DNA of 64,000 nucleotides, from assembly GCF_024586455.1 (NCBI RefSeq), contig NC_065920.1:55249960-55313959 (forward strand), written 5' to 3'. This DNA comes from Bactrocera neohumeralis. Taxonomy: Eukaryota > Arthropoda > Insecta > Diptera > Tephritidae. Both the position numbers and the translations under genes were made by a program. Positions 44,491 through 54,336 of the stretch are shown piece by piece (within the stretch, counting starts at the first letter, position 1; each line of letters starts with the position of its first letter). Under the pieces are notes generated by a model that was not told the origin of the DNA, searched no databases, and saw only the letters and a program-made list of their open reading frames with translations.

Positions 44491-46216
44491 AATATTTAAA
44501 TAAAATTAATGTGTCCACTGTTTCTGCTATTGGTAGGTTTATTAAGTAGTTACTAGTATGTAATAGAAAAAATAGTTTGAAGGAAAGTACTTCGAAGTAT
44601 ACGAAATACTGAGTTTATAGTAAGTAGTTACCGAATTAATAAAATATTGGTGTGGGGAAAGTACTTTCCGTCATATGAATTCGTCAGCGAAGTGGAGGTC
44701 CTTCGCTCCAATGACATTGATCAGAATAACGAAATTAGATAGTATTATTGTAGGACAGTACCTCTACTTATTTTTTCAGTAGGAAGTATCCAATTCTTTT
44801 CTACATCCAAGTCCCTCTGGGTTTCTTGATAGAATAAGAATGTAAATAGTTAGATAAAATTTCAATAGTAAAAGTATAGAGCACGAAAAGAGTGTTATGT
44901 TAATGCTTAATCGAATAGAAAGAAATGTTTAGCTACCACAGAGCAGCAAAAGCATCTTCTTCTTCGATTCTTCAGGTAGCAGTGCGGTAGTATTTTGGTT
45001 TGAATTGCTGGTTTGCCTTTATTTAGATATGCTTATGTGCATGTGTTCATATAAGTACTAAGGCCAACAAAGCAAAGAGAAAGCTAAATTTATGTACATT
45101 TTTTTCTTTTCTAGCCCTCTTCTAAGTATCTTTTTTGCTGTTTTAGCAATAGCATTTAACAATTTACTGGGAATTTCCGATAGAGGTTGCAAAATTCTTC
45201 AATTAAAACTATTTTCATTTAAATTTTAGCCGATCAAACCTAAAATATCTTCACTACTTGTGTTAACAATTCGCAATAATTCGCAAAATTATATATGTAT
45301 TCGAATCACCTGAATGACATGACATCTACTCTTATGTAGGCATCACGTCAGCAGACTGTAGATCCTTTCACCAGAGCTTTCATATTTACCCCACAAACGG
45401 CAATGCATTATATGACGTTACATCATATGCATATGACGATGTGATGAAAGAACATAAGTCATCATAAAGTTTGATAACACATCTGAACAAATTACAACAT
45501 AATACATCACCTCTCGTTACATCACATTACTTGGCAATATCGCATCACTTTAAAATCATCGTTCGGAAAAACGTTGTATCTTTCTATTTGCTTAAATACG
45601 CATGCATATTTACCTTGCTTAATTCTACCTTCATGTAATCGGCTTTGATACAATCCTAGCTCTATTCTTGGGTGCTCGTTACATACCCCTTGAAGTATTG
45701 GTATACATACGCTTGATAATTCATATTAGAATCGAATGACAGCAAATATTAAAAGCAATTAATATTGCTAGCTACTTCCAATTTGCATCGATGTTTATTG
45801 CTTTTTTTGTTACAACATATGGTATAGATTGAATATGTGTATATGATACTTGAGCAATTTCGATTTGATGTTTGTACTAATATGCAACAAATGAGAAGAT
45901 ACGGACAAATACACAGAAAGATGATTGAATTCGAAAGCATCAGTTTAAATAAAATTCAAATATGGGGAGTGAACCTCGTTGCTCTTGGCAGTCACCGATT
46001 TTTGTTTTCAAATAATAAATGGGATAATTGGTAACAATTTAAAATAAATAGAAAATTGTCACTGATAACCGAATTTGGCAATCGTAAAATGACAGCTCAG
46101 GCGTCAGCCGCATTGTAGCCAACAATGGCAATTATAATAACATAAATACATTGAACGTAAAGCAACATCTGTTGCTTAGGGATATACTATATGTGCCATA
46201 TATATAAATATATTAA
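44491..46216. other. AT-rich stretch, no gene recognised
   Basis: Nothing supported is seen. 45330-45560 is rich in CATCA/GATG words without a fixed period. Confidence 0.35.
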
Positions 46217-46867
46217 GGTGTCTGTTATTTTCAAATTATTCTTTTTTTTCAAATTTTCAGCTTGCACTCTTTGCACTAAACATAACCAATTCTACCTTTT
46301 CAGTTTATATTATATTTATTTCTACATGTCAAAAATATGGAATTTTTTAATATTTCGCAGTAAGCAACTAAATTTACAACTTTCAAAAGGAACATTCCAA
46401 TACAAAATTATTTGTTGTACTAAAATTGTTTAGATACTTCTTTTCATAAAGTCATTTCTTTAAAAGTTAAGTGAAGTTAACATCTAATGATCGGAACATT
46501 CATACAAGTGATTTATACATTGTATGTTGCTCATACGACATTCTGTACATGGTGAATAAGGAATAGGCATCAAATACGCCTGACTTTAACCGCGAATAAC
46601 TTTTAAAGGACTGGCTTTATGAAAAAAATACATCACAACTTTTGTTGAGGATAAAATTTCATACTAAAATATTACTATCTCCAAATTCACAATTAATTGC
46701 TTTGGACTAAAGTTTATGTATTATAAATTATCAAAAAATCTTTTAAAAAATATATGGGAAAAGTAAAATGATTTAAATACTTTTGAAATTGGATCCGTTT
46801 TTTCTAAAGATAAAAACTTAAACTATAGGGGAGATCAAAAAAATTAATTTGGGAAACAGCGGACACC
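46217..46867. mobile_element. 651-bp TTAA-flanked MITE
   Basis: The ends read GGTGTCTGTTATTTTC and, on the reverse strand, GGTGTCCGCTGTTTCC. TTAA lies directly outside each (46213-46216 and 46868-46871). A TTAA duplication is typical of piggyBac- and Kolobok-type elements. No transposase is encoded; the frame at 46191-46433 is a chance AT-rich frame. Confidence 0.68.
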
Positions 46868-47164
46868 TTAATATAGGCCATACTTGACACATAATCAGTT
46901 TGATTTCTCTTATTGTTCTGCACAAAAACATCACTTCCACATGTTGATGACAAGTGAAGTCAAGTATACAATTTTAATGAGCGTTCATACAAACATGAAA
47001 AGCATAATGAAAGTGTATTTTCGTTTTCTCATTAGTTATATGGACATTTATAAACGATATATAGCTAATTATTAGATCCTATTTACATTTGACATGGAAA
47101 TGCAAATAATGTGTGCGTTTAAAGATCGTACACAAAAATCATTATAAGCGGTACAAATCAATTT
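46868..47164. other. AT-rich spacer
   Basis: Nothing supported is seen. Confidence 0.25.
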
Positions 47165-47862
47165 TCTATATATATAAAAGAAAGTGATGTTAGTTACTAC
47201 GCTTATAACTGGAGAACACCTGGACCGATTTCGGTATTTACCACCAATTCGGACAGGTCTCCGCCCAAACAAGGAGAATACTTAAGAAAATTCTGGAAAA
47301 TTTTCCGAAAAAAAAAAAATTATGAAGAAAATAAATTTTCAAATACGATTTTAAAAAGGAAATAAAAACGAACATGATTTTAAATGCTGGCGCATAACTC
47401 AAAAACGCCTGGATTAATTTTCCCAATTTCTTTTTTTAAATGTTCGTTGAGGCTCAAGGATGGTTTTATGGCGAAAAAATTCGAATAATTGCCAGAAAAA
47501 CCTTAAAAAGAGCCCTTTTCTTTTTCCCATACAAACGAATGAATGCTGTTAGTAACGCTAATGCTCGAGAACAGCTAAACCAATCTTGATGAAATTTTCA
47601 GAGGTTGTTCGCTGTGGATCGAGGAAAGTTTAAAAATAAAAAACCGTATGCTTTTCGTGAGGAAAAGTCGGAAAGTTGGACAATTCCAAAAAAATAACTT
47701 TTTTTCATACAAAAACTTTTTTTTCAACTCTTTTCCTTTTGTTTTTCAATTGTCGATTTGCTTTCTTTATTCCGGTTATTCAAAAAAAAATTATTGAAAT
47801 TTATTCCGTGAAAACGTTATGTGTTTCACATAAAGTGCTCAATTACAGATTGAAATTTGTTA

Positions 47863-48575
47863 CGATGCCACGAAGAGGTCGCGTTCGTTTTGGCGTCAAC
47901 ATAAGTATGTACATATATTGACAGCCCATGGCACATGACCGAGTATTCCCAGGATGCGATGACATACGAATGAAATTATGGATCGCGGGCAATCAGCAAG
48001 CGATCGTCACGATGTCAGAGGACAACTTTTAAAACAACAGTTGCGATGTTTTGTAAACTTTATCTTAAAGCAACGTATATGTGGTGCTGTTAGATGCTAG
48101 ATGTACTCTGTTGAGTGGCAAAAGAGAGGTTTGCCGCACGCACATATTCTTCTTTGGATGGTGGATGGTGGTTACACCAAATCAAATTGATGAAATCATT
48201 TCTGCGGAAATTCCTGATCCAGAGATAGAAGCAGAATTATACGAAACCAATATGGTTCATGTACCTTACGGACATCACAATACCACTTCGGTTTGTATGT
48301 CTGACAATAAATGTACGAAACACTATCCAGGTGCTTGTCTTTCGGAAACACAAACTAGAAATGATGGATATCCAATGTATCAGCGTCGCTTACCAGATGA
48401 CAATGGCAGAAAATTTAGCATTCAATTTAGAGGCGTGAATATCGAAGTTAACAACACATCGAAGTCGACAACATATGAATGGTACCATATTCGCCACTGT
48501 TGTCTAATTCACATTCAAAAGTCATGTCAATGTCGCGTATTGCAGTTTGCTGTAATCGATAAAATACGTTTATAA
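47863..48575 (+). pseudogene. Helitron start and Rep-domain remnant
   Basis: The protein starts MPRRGRVRFGVNISMYIY and stops. The Rep region is at 48120-48575: EVCRTHIFFFGWWMVVTPNQ (the HUH His pair is degraded; compare SHAHILLWMV at 28266), IDEIISAEIPDPEIEAELYE, then MVHVPYGHHN, DNKCTKHYPGACLSETQTRN and DGYPMYQRRLPDDNG. CTKxYP and ETQTxxDGYPxYRRR are standard phrases after the HUH motif in Helitrons. It cannot nick DNA without the His pair. Confidence 0.72.
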
Positions 48576-48597
48576 ATACGTCACCAAAGGAAGCAAC

Positions 48598-49330
48598 ATG
48601 GAGGTTACTGGTCTTAAACGATACGGTCGATACGTGAACTGCAATAAAGCGCTTTGTATGATATTTAATTTTGCGATTTATGAACGTTTTCCGATTGTTG
48701 TGCGTCTCGCAGTTAATTTGGAGAATGACCAAATAGTCTATTTCAACACAGTGAATACAGTACAGTACAGACAGAGAAAACACCACTTCACCAAAGATGA
48801 ACTCATCACAAATATTCGGACCTTGGACAAATTATCGTAACTACAATTCCCTAAGTGCACGCGCAATGTTAGCTGCCAAAAATACTTGTGTTGTTGACTT
48901 AAACTGGAAGATTCAAAGTCAAATTCCGGGAGACTTGCGCTTGGTATGCCACCGCATCTTTTGCGTCTCAAAAATGGATCTGTCGTTATTATGTTCCACA
49001 ATCTTCAGGTGCCGAAACTGTGTAATGGAACCTGACTGATTACGACGCAGCTATCGAATACAACGGGGCAGAATGCTTGATTCTACGAATTCCTCTGAGT
49101 TCTAACGATTTGCCATTTCAGTTCAAACGTATTCAGTTTACAGTGAAAATTGCATTTGAGACACAAGGATAATCGCATAGTGTATGGTATACATACACAA
49201 GGATAATCGCATAGTGTATGGTATACATTTGGAAATGCTATGTTTTTCACTCGGCCAGATATACGTGGCCTGTTCACGAGTTGGAAAACCATCTTTTCTA
49301 TACACCGGAACAGAAACCAAAAAATGATTA
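48598..49330 (+). pseudogene. Helitron mid-region and helicase C-terminus remnant
   Basis: 48598-48840 reads LKRYGRYVNCNKALCMIFNF, IYERFPIVVRLAVNLENDQI and VYFNTVNT, the segment between Rep and helicase. At 48841-49030 the frame ARAMLAAKNTCVVDLNWKIQ appears. It is joined directly to IPGDLRLVCHRIFC codons for the last helicase block, so the ATPase core is deleted. Codons for ILRIPLSSNDLPFQFKRIQF at about 49078-49140 follow in another frame. Confidence 0.68.
49161..49228. repeat. Perfect 34-bp tandem duplication in the Helitron
   Basis: Two identical 34-bp units (49161-49194 and 49195-49228) beginning ACACAAGGATAATCGCATAG. The other Helitron copy (near 26860) shows no such duplication, so it arose locally. 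Confidence 0.88.
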
Positions 49331-49664
49331 TAATAAATGTTATTTCAAAAGTCTTCATTATTACATCTCCAAATCGAAAACAGAGCTGGTCAAAAGTACA
49401 GAAGGAACTTTTTTTTGGAAATGTCACAGAAATCGTGATTTATTGTTGTCGTTGTTATTGTTGTTGTAAGCCTTGATCTGTACACTAGAGACTGAAGTCA
49501 ATTTGATAAAGATGACGGTGCATAAGGCTGAAAACGGAGCAAGTTAGCTGAAGTTTAACGGTAGTCAAAAATATTCACACAAAACTTAAACTTTAGTTTC
49601 TTGTATTTATTATCAATAATTTTTTAATTTTGTTATTTATCTTAACTTACTGTAATAAGGTGGT
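49331..49664. other. Post-Helitron spacer
   Basis: The first 100 bp may still be Helitron 3' coding sequence (KPKNDYNKCYFK). The rest is not recognised. Confidence 0.3.
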
Positions 49665-49760
49665 AAATTAATAATTGGTCACATCGCCTTTCGCATCAAT
49701 AACTGCCTCTAATCTGCTTGGCAGTTTGCATATTGCTTCAGAATTTCGCTATGTCTATAA
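49665..49760 (-). pseudogene. Tc1-like transposase C-terminal tail
   Basis: The minus strand ends LPSRLEAVIDAKGDVTNY and stop. The phrase LPxRLxAVIxAKGxxTxY closes most Tc1-type transposases. Only about 25 codons remain. Confidence 0.55.
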
Positions 49761-49849
49761 CACTATTTCTGTTTCAACCACCAATCTGGTTAATCATTGT
49801 AGCATAAAGAGTTGCCACTTTAAGTATGAATATGTCTATGGGCAACTTT

Positions 49850-50290
49850 TACTGAATTTGAACATACATCCACATGCACGTGTAATACGACATATAAGCT
49901 TTCTTAATATGTTTATCAATATTCATTTTCCAATTCAGTTGTGTATCTGTCTCGATCCCCAAATATATTGGTGTGGGGGACAGAAAAATTGTACCACCAC
50001 CGTATGAGGGTTGTAGAAATTGAGGTACCATAGGTTGGTTTATTCAAGAACAGCATCAATTCCGTCTTATCAGAGTTAACCCTAGTCCATTATTCGCGAC
50101 CCATAGATGTAAACTTCGTAAGGGTCCTTCCTTAATCTCACTGATTGTCAAAGGAAAAGACCTGGTACAATTAAAACTACATCATCTGCATAAGATACTG
50201 CTTTAATTCCTCCTCAATTAAGTAGAAATAGTATATCGTTCAGTACAACGAAGAGAGTCCTTGTGCTTATATAATTTGTTGATGTCACAG
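49850..50290 (-). pseudogene. Jockey-type LINE RT fragment
   Basis: Minus-strand frames carry AVSYADDVVLIVPG (the catalytic YADD box, about 50200-50170) and then, with breaks, LMLFLNKPT. Last comes YLGIETDTQLNWKMNIDKHI (49965 down), the thumb phrase YLGxxLDxxLNWxxNI of jockey and I-type elements. This is a different lineage from the RTE-like LINE. Ends were not found. Confidence 0.65.
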
Positions 50291-50594
50291 AGTCGTGGGT
50301 TACTCAACTTTAGTGTTGAGTTGCTTATTCGAAAAGACCGAAACCCACATTGTCGTCTTCCTTATATTTCGGAAGAAGAGAACAAAAACCAATTTTAGCC
50401 ATCAAAACTCGCTTTATTGGTTTTCAAAATATTCTCCATTTTAATCTATGTATATATATTAGAGTATTTTTTTTAACTATTCATTTTCCTCCAAAATAAA
50501 AAATTCCCTGAAAATTTGAGCCCTTAATATAATAAACATTAAGGACTGGACCAAAGCACGTAAACATTTTCCATTGAAAATACAGGACAATCGT
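50291..50594. other. AT-rich spacer
   Basis: Nothing supported is seen. Confidence 0.25.
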
Positions 50595-51155
50595 GACTTT
50601 TTATCTTTAAATTTCTATAGCTCAGAGGAATTTTATGGAATCGCTTTGACTTTAGACACATATTCCTCATTACTAAACACTCTGCAAAAGTGCCCATTGC
50701 GTCAAAATCGAAACTCACACCGGCGAGGTAGTACGGGGCTCTAAACCTGATTTTTCCACGAAATTCACATTTTTTTGTATATATCTCGTAAATGAAAAGA
50801 GCTATAGAAAAAATGTTCAGGACAAACTTGTAGGAAATTTTATTTGCTACAAAAAATGTACAAGGTCAAAATCGGTATCATTAATACTTCTCGATATATT
50901 TGGCTTTTTAAGTAAGGCTTTATAGAATTTTCATAGATGGTATGTAATAAAAAATCTATGAAAATTCCAAACAGCCATTCCATATGGCTCTTGTTATTTA
51001 CGAGATATATACAAAAAAATGCGAATTACGTGAAAAAGTCAGGTTGACTTTGTCGCAATGGGCACTTTTGTAGAGAATTAAATTCTGAGGAACATATGTC
51101 TAAAGTCAAAGCGATACCATAAAATGCCTCCGTGCTATAGAAATTTAAAGATGAA
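50595..51155. mobile_element. Fold-back (inverted-repeat) element
   Basis: The left arm (about 50605-50935) and right arm (about 50945-51150) are reverse complements with scattered changes: CTTTAAATTTCTATAGC, TCGCTTTGACTTTAGACA and TTTTTTGTATATATCTCGTA appear in both. At the centre, GAATTTTCATAGAT and ATCTATGAAAATTC meet around a short loop. The left arm has about 110 bp not found in the right. There is no coding capacity, and the superfamily is unknown. Confidence 0.72.
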
Positions 51156-51157
51156 CA

Positions 51158-52305
51158 TGAAAAAACGTTAACTTCGGCTGCACCGAAGCTAATATACCGT
51201 ACACAGGTACATTTCTTTTAATAACTATGTCCAATTTGTATGGAAGCTATATGCTATAGTAATCCGATTTTAACAATTTTTTCGGATATTATGTTATTAC
51301 CTTAAGCAGTAATCCATGTCAAATTTCGTGAAGTCTAAAGGCGTTAAACATGACGCCAACTTACGGGTCAAATGCGAAAGTTTTCCATATAAGTTCAGTT
51401 CTTCCTCTTGATTCCGATCATTCACCGTAACGTTGCGTCCAACAGCATCTTTGAAAAAATACGGTCCAATGATTCCACCAGCGTACAAACCACACCAATC
51501 AGTGCATTTTTCGGGATGCATGGGCAGTTGGCCACCAAGATCATGCGATTTAACGCCTTTAGACTATTTTTTGTGGGGCTACGTCAGGTCTAAAGTCTAC
51601 AGAAATAAGCCAGCAACTATTCCAGCTTTGGAAGACAACATTTCCGAAGAAATTCGGGCTATCGAAAAAGTTGCCCAAAATGCTGAATGGACCACCAAGA
51701 CGCAGCCGCGGTCAACATTTAAATGAAATTATCTTCAAACAATTAACGTTTTAAAGAACCGATGATTTTGCAAATTTTATGCGTTTTTTTTTAAAAAAAG
51801 AGATATATGCTAAGAACAAATTGTTGCCTTAGAAAATAATCTATACCAAATTTCGTGAAGATACCACCTCAAATGCAAAAGTTTTCCATACCAGCACTCG
51901 ATTCTGATCGTTCAGTTTGTATGGCAGCTATCTGCTATCGTTAGCCGATCTGAACAATTTCTTTGGAGATTACATTATTGCCTTAGAAAACAATCTATAC
52001 CAAATTTCGTGAAGTTTCATTGTCAAATGTGAAAGTTTTCCATACAAGAACTTGATTCCGATTGTTCAGTTTGTATGGCAGCTATATGTTATAGTGGTCC
52101 GATATCGGCAGTTCCGACAATTGAGCAGCTTCTTGAAGAGAAAATGACTTTAGAAAAATTTGAAAACGATATCTTAAAAACTTAGGGACTAGTTCGTATA
52201 TATACAGAGAGACGGACAGACGGACAGACAGACAGACGGATATGGCTAAATCGACTCAGCTCAACATACTGATCATTTATATATATACTTTATAGGGTCT
52301 CCGAA
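51158..52305 (-). mobile_element. DINE-1/HINE-like element carrying mariner sequence
   Basis: On the minus strand the 3' hairpin CTTCGG-ctgca-CCGAAG lies at 51174-51190. The monomer landmark GTTCAG falls at 51910 and 52064 (154 bp apart). The (GTCY)n block is at 52203-52240 and the 5' block runs to about 52305. Mariner-derived sequence (about 51325-51785) interrupts the 3' half. Confidence 0.75.
51325..51785 (-). mobile_element. Mosaic copy of the palindromic DD41D mariner
   Basis: From about 51470 to 51521 the minus strand reads MHPEKC, CGLYAGGIIGPYFF and KDAVGRNVTVN. From 51522 the plus strand reads MGSWPPRSCDLTPLDYFLWG and so on to the 3' untranslated part. This is the same head-to-head junction as in the element at 53217-54190, in reverse orientation. 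Left of 51470 the sequence alternates between short mariner pieces and DINE pieces. Both terminal repeats (CGGGTGATTTTT) are absent. Confidence 0.75.
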
Positions 52306-52439
52306 GCATTTCGGCAGCTCTTATTTTGTTTGTACTGAATGCTTCAACCACCTCTACGGAAAACGTTGACCAATTAGTTTATCTTTTACGTACGAGAATA
52401 AAAAGAAATAATTCGGTGCAAAGTCAAGACAATACTGTG

Positions 52440-52900
52440 GATGACTAATCAAATTCAGGGTTTAAGTACTCAAAAATGCAATTGTTTAAGTCGATGTTTG
52501 AGAACTCGGTTTATCGTGGTGAAGAGTGTCCCGTCTTGTTGGTTCTTCTAATTTCTTGAAAGACAGCTTGCAAATAAATGACTGTGTACCATATGAATTT
52601 AATGTTCTGCATTGTTCTAGTGGTATGGTTGAGATATGTTTAGTTGTTTCAAAAGAACAGGCAACCATTTCCTTGGAAGCGCTACCTGTCCGAACAGCTT
52701 TTGTTGGTTTCGGCTCATCTTGAAACACCCATACAGTCGTCTGCTCTGCGTCCGTCGTTTCAAGACCTTTACCGATTTAATCGGCGTGTTTCTAAAAACC
52801 GCTATTGTATTGTTTTTAACATTTCGCCCGACCAATCTAAACGAACATTTTTTTAGGTGATCGACAAATTGTGTGCGCTCCACCATGAACAAAGAATTTT
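52440..52900 (-). pseudogene. Mariner-like transposase fragment (SETMAR type)
   Basis: Minus-strand frames give FRLVGRNVKNNTIAVFRNTP (52890 down) and then FQDEPKPTKAVRTGSASKEM, VACSFETTKHISTIPLEQ and RRDTLHHDKPSSQTS (52728 down). HHDNAxSHT holds the second catalytic Asp of DD34D mariners; here Asn has become Lys but the Asp is kept. The N-terminus and the third Asp region are missing. Confidence 0.68.
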
Positions 52901-53216
52901 TACAATCAAATCTTCATGCTGGTCCCACTTATGCCTATAGTCGTCCCAAGTTCAGGATAGGTCCCATGATGACACTAATTTTATGCATAAGCATCGATTG
53001 AATCCATCTGCATATCTATGCCGACCTTTGTCAAAGACTCAATGAGACTCTTTGCTATTAAAAGCTTCTTCCATGTCGTCATTGTGTATGGCTGGAGGTC
53101 TAATTACTTTTCTATTATATTTACTACGTCGTTTAGTGCAATTTCTGTTGATCAACTTTTATGTACTCGTACTTGTTGAATTTAAATTTATTGAAAAATT
53201 CTGTTTAATATACATA
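52901..53216. other. Spacer, no gene recognised
   Basis: Nothing supported is seen. Confidence 0.25.
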
Positions 53217-53368
53217 TCGGGTGATTTTTTAAGAGCTTGATAACTTTTTTTTAAAAAAACGCATAAAATTTGCAAAATCTCATCGGTTCTTTATTTGAAA
53301 CGTTAGATTGGTTCATGACATTTACTTTTTGAAGATAATTTCATTTAAATGTTGACCGCGGCTGCGTC

Positions 53369-53566
53369 TTAGGTGGTCCATTCGGAAAGTCCAATTTTGG
53401 GCAACTTTTCGAGCATTTCGGCCGGAATAGCCCGAATTTCTTCGGAAATGTTGTCTTCCAAATCTGGAATAGTTGCTGGCTTATTTCTGTAGACTTTAGA
53501 CTTGACGTAGCCCCACAAAAAATAGTCTAAAGGCGTTAAATCGCATGATCTTGGTGGCCAACTGCC
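53369..53566 (-). pseudogene. Inverted transposase C-terminus (left arm)
   Basis: The minus strand reads GSWPPRSCDLTPLDYFLWGY, VKSKVYRNKPATIPDLEDNI, EEIRAIPAEMLEKLPKIG and LSEWTT. It begins just before the third catalytic Asp. Its open frame continues upstream into antisense of the other arm (as far as 53656), which is an accident of the palindrome. Confidence 0.75.
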
Positions 53567-53567
53567 C

Positions 53568-54086
53568 ATGCATCCCGAAAAATGCACTGTTTGGTGTGGT
53601 TTGTACGCTGGTGGAATCATTGGACCGTATTTTTTCAAAGATGCTGTTGGACGCAACGTTACGGTGAATGGCGATCGCTATCGTTCGATGCTAACAAACT
53701 TTTTGTTGCCAAAAATGGAAGAACTGAACTTGGTTGACATGTGGTTTCAACAAGATGGCGCTACATGCCACACAGCTCGCGATTCTATGGCCATTTTGAG
53801 GGAAAACTTCGGAGAACAATTCATCTCAAGAAATGGACCCGTAAGTTGGCCATCAAGATCATGCGATTTAACGCCTTTTGACTATTTTTTGTGGGGCTAC
53901 GTCAAGTCTAAAGTCTACAGAAATAAGCCAGCAACTATTCCAGCTTTGGAAGACAACATTTCCGAAGAAATTCGGGCTATTCCGCCCGAAATGCTCGAAA
54001 AAGTTGCCCAAAATTGGACTTTCCGAATGGACCACCTAAGACGCAGCCGCGGTCAACATTTAAATGAAATTATCTTCAAAAAGTAA
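53568..54086 (+). pseudogene. DD41D mariner transposase, N-terminally truncated
   Basis: The 172-residue frame starts MHPEKCTVWCGLYAGGIIGP and runs through NVTVNGDRYRSMLTNFLLPK, MWFQQDGATCHTARDSMAIL (second Asp), WPSRSCDLTPFDYFLWGYVK (third Asp), EMLEKVAQNWTFRMDHLRRS and RGQHLNEIIFKK, then stop. The DNA-binding half and the first catalytic Asp are absent; full proteins are about 340-350 residues. What remains is open to the natural C-terminus, so the copy is fairly young. Confidence 0.83.
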
Positions 54087-54336
54087 ATGTCATGAACCAA
54101 TCTAACGTTTCAAATAAAGAACCGATGAGATTTTGCAAATTTTATGCGTTTTTTTTTAAAAAAGTTATCAAGCTCTTAAAAATCACCCGATATATATATG
54201 TTACGTTAGTCATTGTAGCTCTATAGGTATGTTATAGAGGGAATGAAATTCAAACTAACAGAGAAGATGTACATATGTGACAAAATTAAAACATCTTATT
54301 GATGAAAGGTTATCAGCTTTCTCAGCGCCTTACTTT

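Larger units (their letters stand above)
47165..49330 (+). mobile_element. Canonical Helitron copy, 3'-truncated
   Basis: The 5' end is TCTATATATATAAAAG preceded by T rather than the expected A. A long non-coding leader to 47860 matches the leaders at 28480-28960 and 29590-30060 on the other strand, including TTCGCTGTGGATCGAGGAAA. Coding remnants follow in the order start, Rep, mid-region and helicase C-terminus. No CTRR hairpin end was found after 49330. Confidence 0.7.
53217..54190 (+). mobile_element. Palindromic DD41D mariner derivative
   Basis: Both ends read TCGGGTGATTTTTTAAGAGC inward (the right copy lacks one T) and are flanked by TA (53215-53216 and 54191-54192). The left arm, about 350 bp (53217-53566), is an inverted copy of the right arm (about 53840-54190), so the element carries two 3' halves of the transposase head to head and no 5' half. 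The spacing from the Asp of QQDGATCH to the Asp of LTPFDYF is 41 residues. This DD41D signature is that of the rosa mariners described from tephritids. With two matching ends it could have been mobilised in trans. Confidence 0.82.

Noticed and set aside
51433..51726. 97-codon open frame as a novel protein
   Set aside because: Its first third is antisense of the mariner transposase and the rest is sense; it exists only because of the palindromic junction, and the same chimeric frame occurs at 53656-53369.
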